Assembly: GCF_000717915.1 (NCBI RefSeq)
Contig: NZ_JOCX01000021.1
Location: 1 to 64,000, forward strand
Source: Streptomyces sp. NRRL S-244
Lineage (GTDB): Bacteria > Actinomycetota > Actinomycetes > Streptomycetales > Streptomycetaceae
Length of the DNA stretch: 64,000 nt
Direction: 5' to 3'
Shown here: positions 62,936 through 64,000 of the stretch, one piece after another
How the letters are laid out: every line of letters starts with the position of its first letter
How positions within the stretch are numbered: position 1 is the stretch's first letter
Position numbers and translations under genes: made by a program
The notes under the pieces: generated by a model
Database searches by the model: none
Told to the model about the DNA's origin: nothing
Seen by the model: the letters and a program-made list of their open reading frames with translations, nothing else

Positions 62936-63448
62936 CTACGTGGCCGACGGGCTGGGCTCCGGAGCCGGGGGCGTCGGGGCCGGCGGAGTGGGCGAAGTCA
63001 CGGGCGGCGCCGGGGTCTGCGACTGGACCGGCGGCGGCGGTGTGACCTGCGCCCCACCGGAACCACCACTTCCAGATCCGCCCGAGGTCGGCTGCTGCCC
63101 CTGCCCGCCGGGCCCGCCGCCCGGACCGGCCGACGGCGAGGGGGCCCCGGGCCGGCCGGCGGGCGCGCCCGGGCTGGGGGAGGCCCCGGTGGCACCGGAC
63201 GCCTTGCCGTCCTCGGCCGGCTTCCCGTCCTCACCCGTCGCACCCGGCTTCGAGCCGTGGCCGTTGCCGTGGACCCCCGACCCCTTGCCGGAAGCGGAAC
63301 CTCCGGCCGCCTCCGCGGCCGCCTTGCGGTCCGCCGACGAGGAGGGCCCGGGCTTCGCGCCGGCCTCGCCGACGCTCATGCAGCCCGCCGTGGCCGCGAC
63401 CGCGAGCACGGCGGCGGCCAGCCGGAGGGAAGCGGACAACTGGCGCAC
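62936..63448 (-). CDS. Low-complexity lipoprotein
   Basis: 170 residues from the GTG at 63448, preceded by AGGAGG. The N-terminal signal RLAAAVLAVAATAGC ends in a lipobox with Cys. The mature part is Gly/Ser/Pro/Lys-rich without a folded domain (GKGSGVHGNGHGSKPG, then PPPPVQSQTPAPPVTSPTPP). It would be anchored outside the membrane as a flexible wall-spanning chain. Function unknown. Confidence 0.78.
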   Translation of the reverse strand: MRQLSASLRLAAAVLAVAATAGCMSVGEAGAKPGPSSSADRKAAAEAAGGSASGKGSGVHGNGHGSKPGATGEDGKPAEDGKASGATGASPSPGAPAGRPGAPSPSAGPGGGPGGQGQQPTSGGSGSGGSGGAQVTPPPPVQSQTPAPPVTSPTPPAPTPPAPEPSPSAT

Positions 63449-63625
63449 GGGGCACCTCCTGGGGGTCCCCCGGCGGCAGCCGGGGTGGGCGGTCAGGGTC
63501 CGCGGTGAGCGGGTCAATGTGCCCAACTCCCTTTGCCCCGTAAGGGACACGCCCTTGGGGACACCGCCTGTCCGCAATCCGCCGGCCACGCCCGCGCACC
63601 ACGCGCCGCCGGCAGGCCGGACCGC

Positions 63626-64000
63626 TCAGGCGAACAACTGCCGCGCCACCTGCGACCCCAGTGTCACCGCGCCCAGCCCCGCCAGCACCGAGGCCGCCAC
63701 GTTCGCCGCCGCCAGGAACCGCCGGCCGCGCTCGTAGAGCCGCAGCGTCTCGTACGAGAACGTCGAGTACGTGCTCAGCGCCCCGCAAAGCCCCGGCCCG
63801 AGCAGCAGGTTCAGCCGCTCGGAGGCCGCGCCGGCCAGCACCGCCCCGGCCAGCGCCCCGAGCACCAGGCACGCCCCCGCGTTCACCACGAAGGTCCCCC
63901 ACGGGAACAGCGAATCGTGCCGCGCCTGCACCGCACGGTCCGTCAGATAGCGCAGCGGCGCCCCCACGACCGCCCCCGCCACCACCAGCAGCCAGTTCAC
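63626..64000 (-). CDS. crcB: CrcB/Fluc fluoride channel subunit
   Basis: 124 residues, four helices, the normal size. GAVVGAPLRYLTDRAVQ at the start, GTFVVNAGACLVLGALAG (family G-T-f-x-V-N motif) and GALSTYSTFSYET with the fluoride-lining Ser-Thr/Phe residues are present. It exports fluoride as a dual-topology or hetero-dimer; the partner copy would be expected just beyond the right edge. The ATG is at the last base of the window. Confidence 0.92.
   Translation of the reverse strand: MNWLLVVAGAVVGAPLRYLTDRAVQARHDSLFPWGTFVVNAGACLVLGALAGAVLAGAASERLNLLLGPGLCGALSTYSTFSYETLRLYERGRRFLAAANVAASVLAGLGAVTLGSQVARQLFA

Overview
The window is chromosomal DNA from an actinomycete, almost certainly Streptomyces. 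GC content is very high, GTG starts are common, and gene neighbourhoods and regulator families are Streptomyces-like: an AtrA-type TetR regulator, an AfsR-like giant regulator, a TPR 'sporulation-associated' regulator and EccC/EccD. Two perfect copies of the Streptomyces ParB site parS (GTTTCACGTGAAAC) suggest a position in the central chromosome, not far from oriC. No computation was run; family assignments come from reading translations and recalling family motifs.

Left part (1-24.9 kb) is core, slowly evolving DNA. It opens with the promoter/leader of an rRNA operon whose 16S gene lies off the left edge on the minus strand. Then follow a divergent MarR/MFS pair, a PAS-SpoIIE phosphatase-HATPase protein, an NDH-2 type NADH dehydrogenase, the atrA homologue, and an ECF sigma factor fused to a zinc finger, membrane helices and an NPCBM-like domain. 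Next are a 1626-residue AfsR-like regulator with an internal 90-bp minisatellite, a 1-kb cluster of intergenic repeats, an orphan lasso-cyclase-like asparagine synthetase, a TPR regulator, lhgO, trmB, a PrsW-like membrane protease, an M23 peptidase, a PP2C phosphatase relic and the initiator tRNA gene.

Middle part (25.0-45.1 kb) is the most interesting. It appears to be a natural-product cluster built around hydrazine (N-N bond) formation. A plus-strand operon, mostly with overlapping stop/start codons, encodes two ATP-grasp enzymes, a family-5 solute-binding protein without signal peptide, two amino-acid N-hydroxylases, a diaminobutyrate aminotransferase, a stand-alone zinc cupin, a DAO-type flavoenzyme, a serine acetyltransferase-like protein, a stand-alone methionyl-tRNA-synthetase-like protein, a membrane permease and a rhodanese. 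N-hydroxylase + cupin + MetRS-like + DAO is the known parts list for hydrazinoacetate-type chemistry (Spb38/39/40 logic); here the usually fused cupin and MetRS-like domains are separate genes. Divergent from it are an MFS exporter, a DinB-like protein, a 2OG-Fe dioxygenase, a GNAT and AzlCD. An 11-bp box (GGGCTGGCACA, three copies) lies in the divergent promoter region, and the same core recurs as an inverted pair between a TrmB/LuxR-type regulator and a small secreted peptide gene (mature end carries DPGWS twice) at the other end of the cluster. This suggests one regulatory circuit.

Right part (45.2-64 kb): a type VII secretion-like locus (membrane protein, EccD, ParA/MinD-like ATPase, EccC, DUF6177-like protein, two ESAT-6-like proteins, DUF6507-like protein) feeds into a polymorphic toxin of 842 residues, an immunity candidate, and a debris field of orphan toxin-tail and immunity fragments ending at a tRNA-Lys gene. 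A 13-bp repeat of the tRNA-Lys 3' end flanks the debris. The window closes with a DEAD-box RNA helicase, a lipoprotein and crcB.
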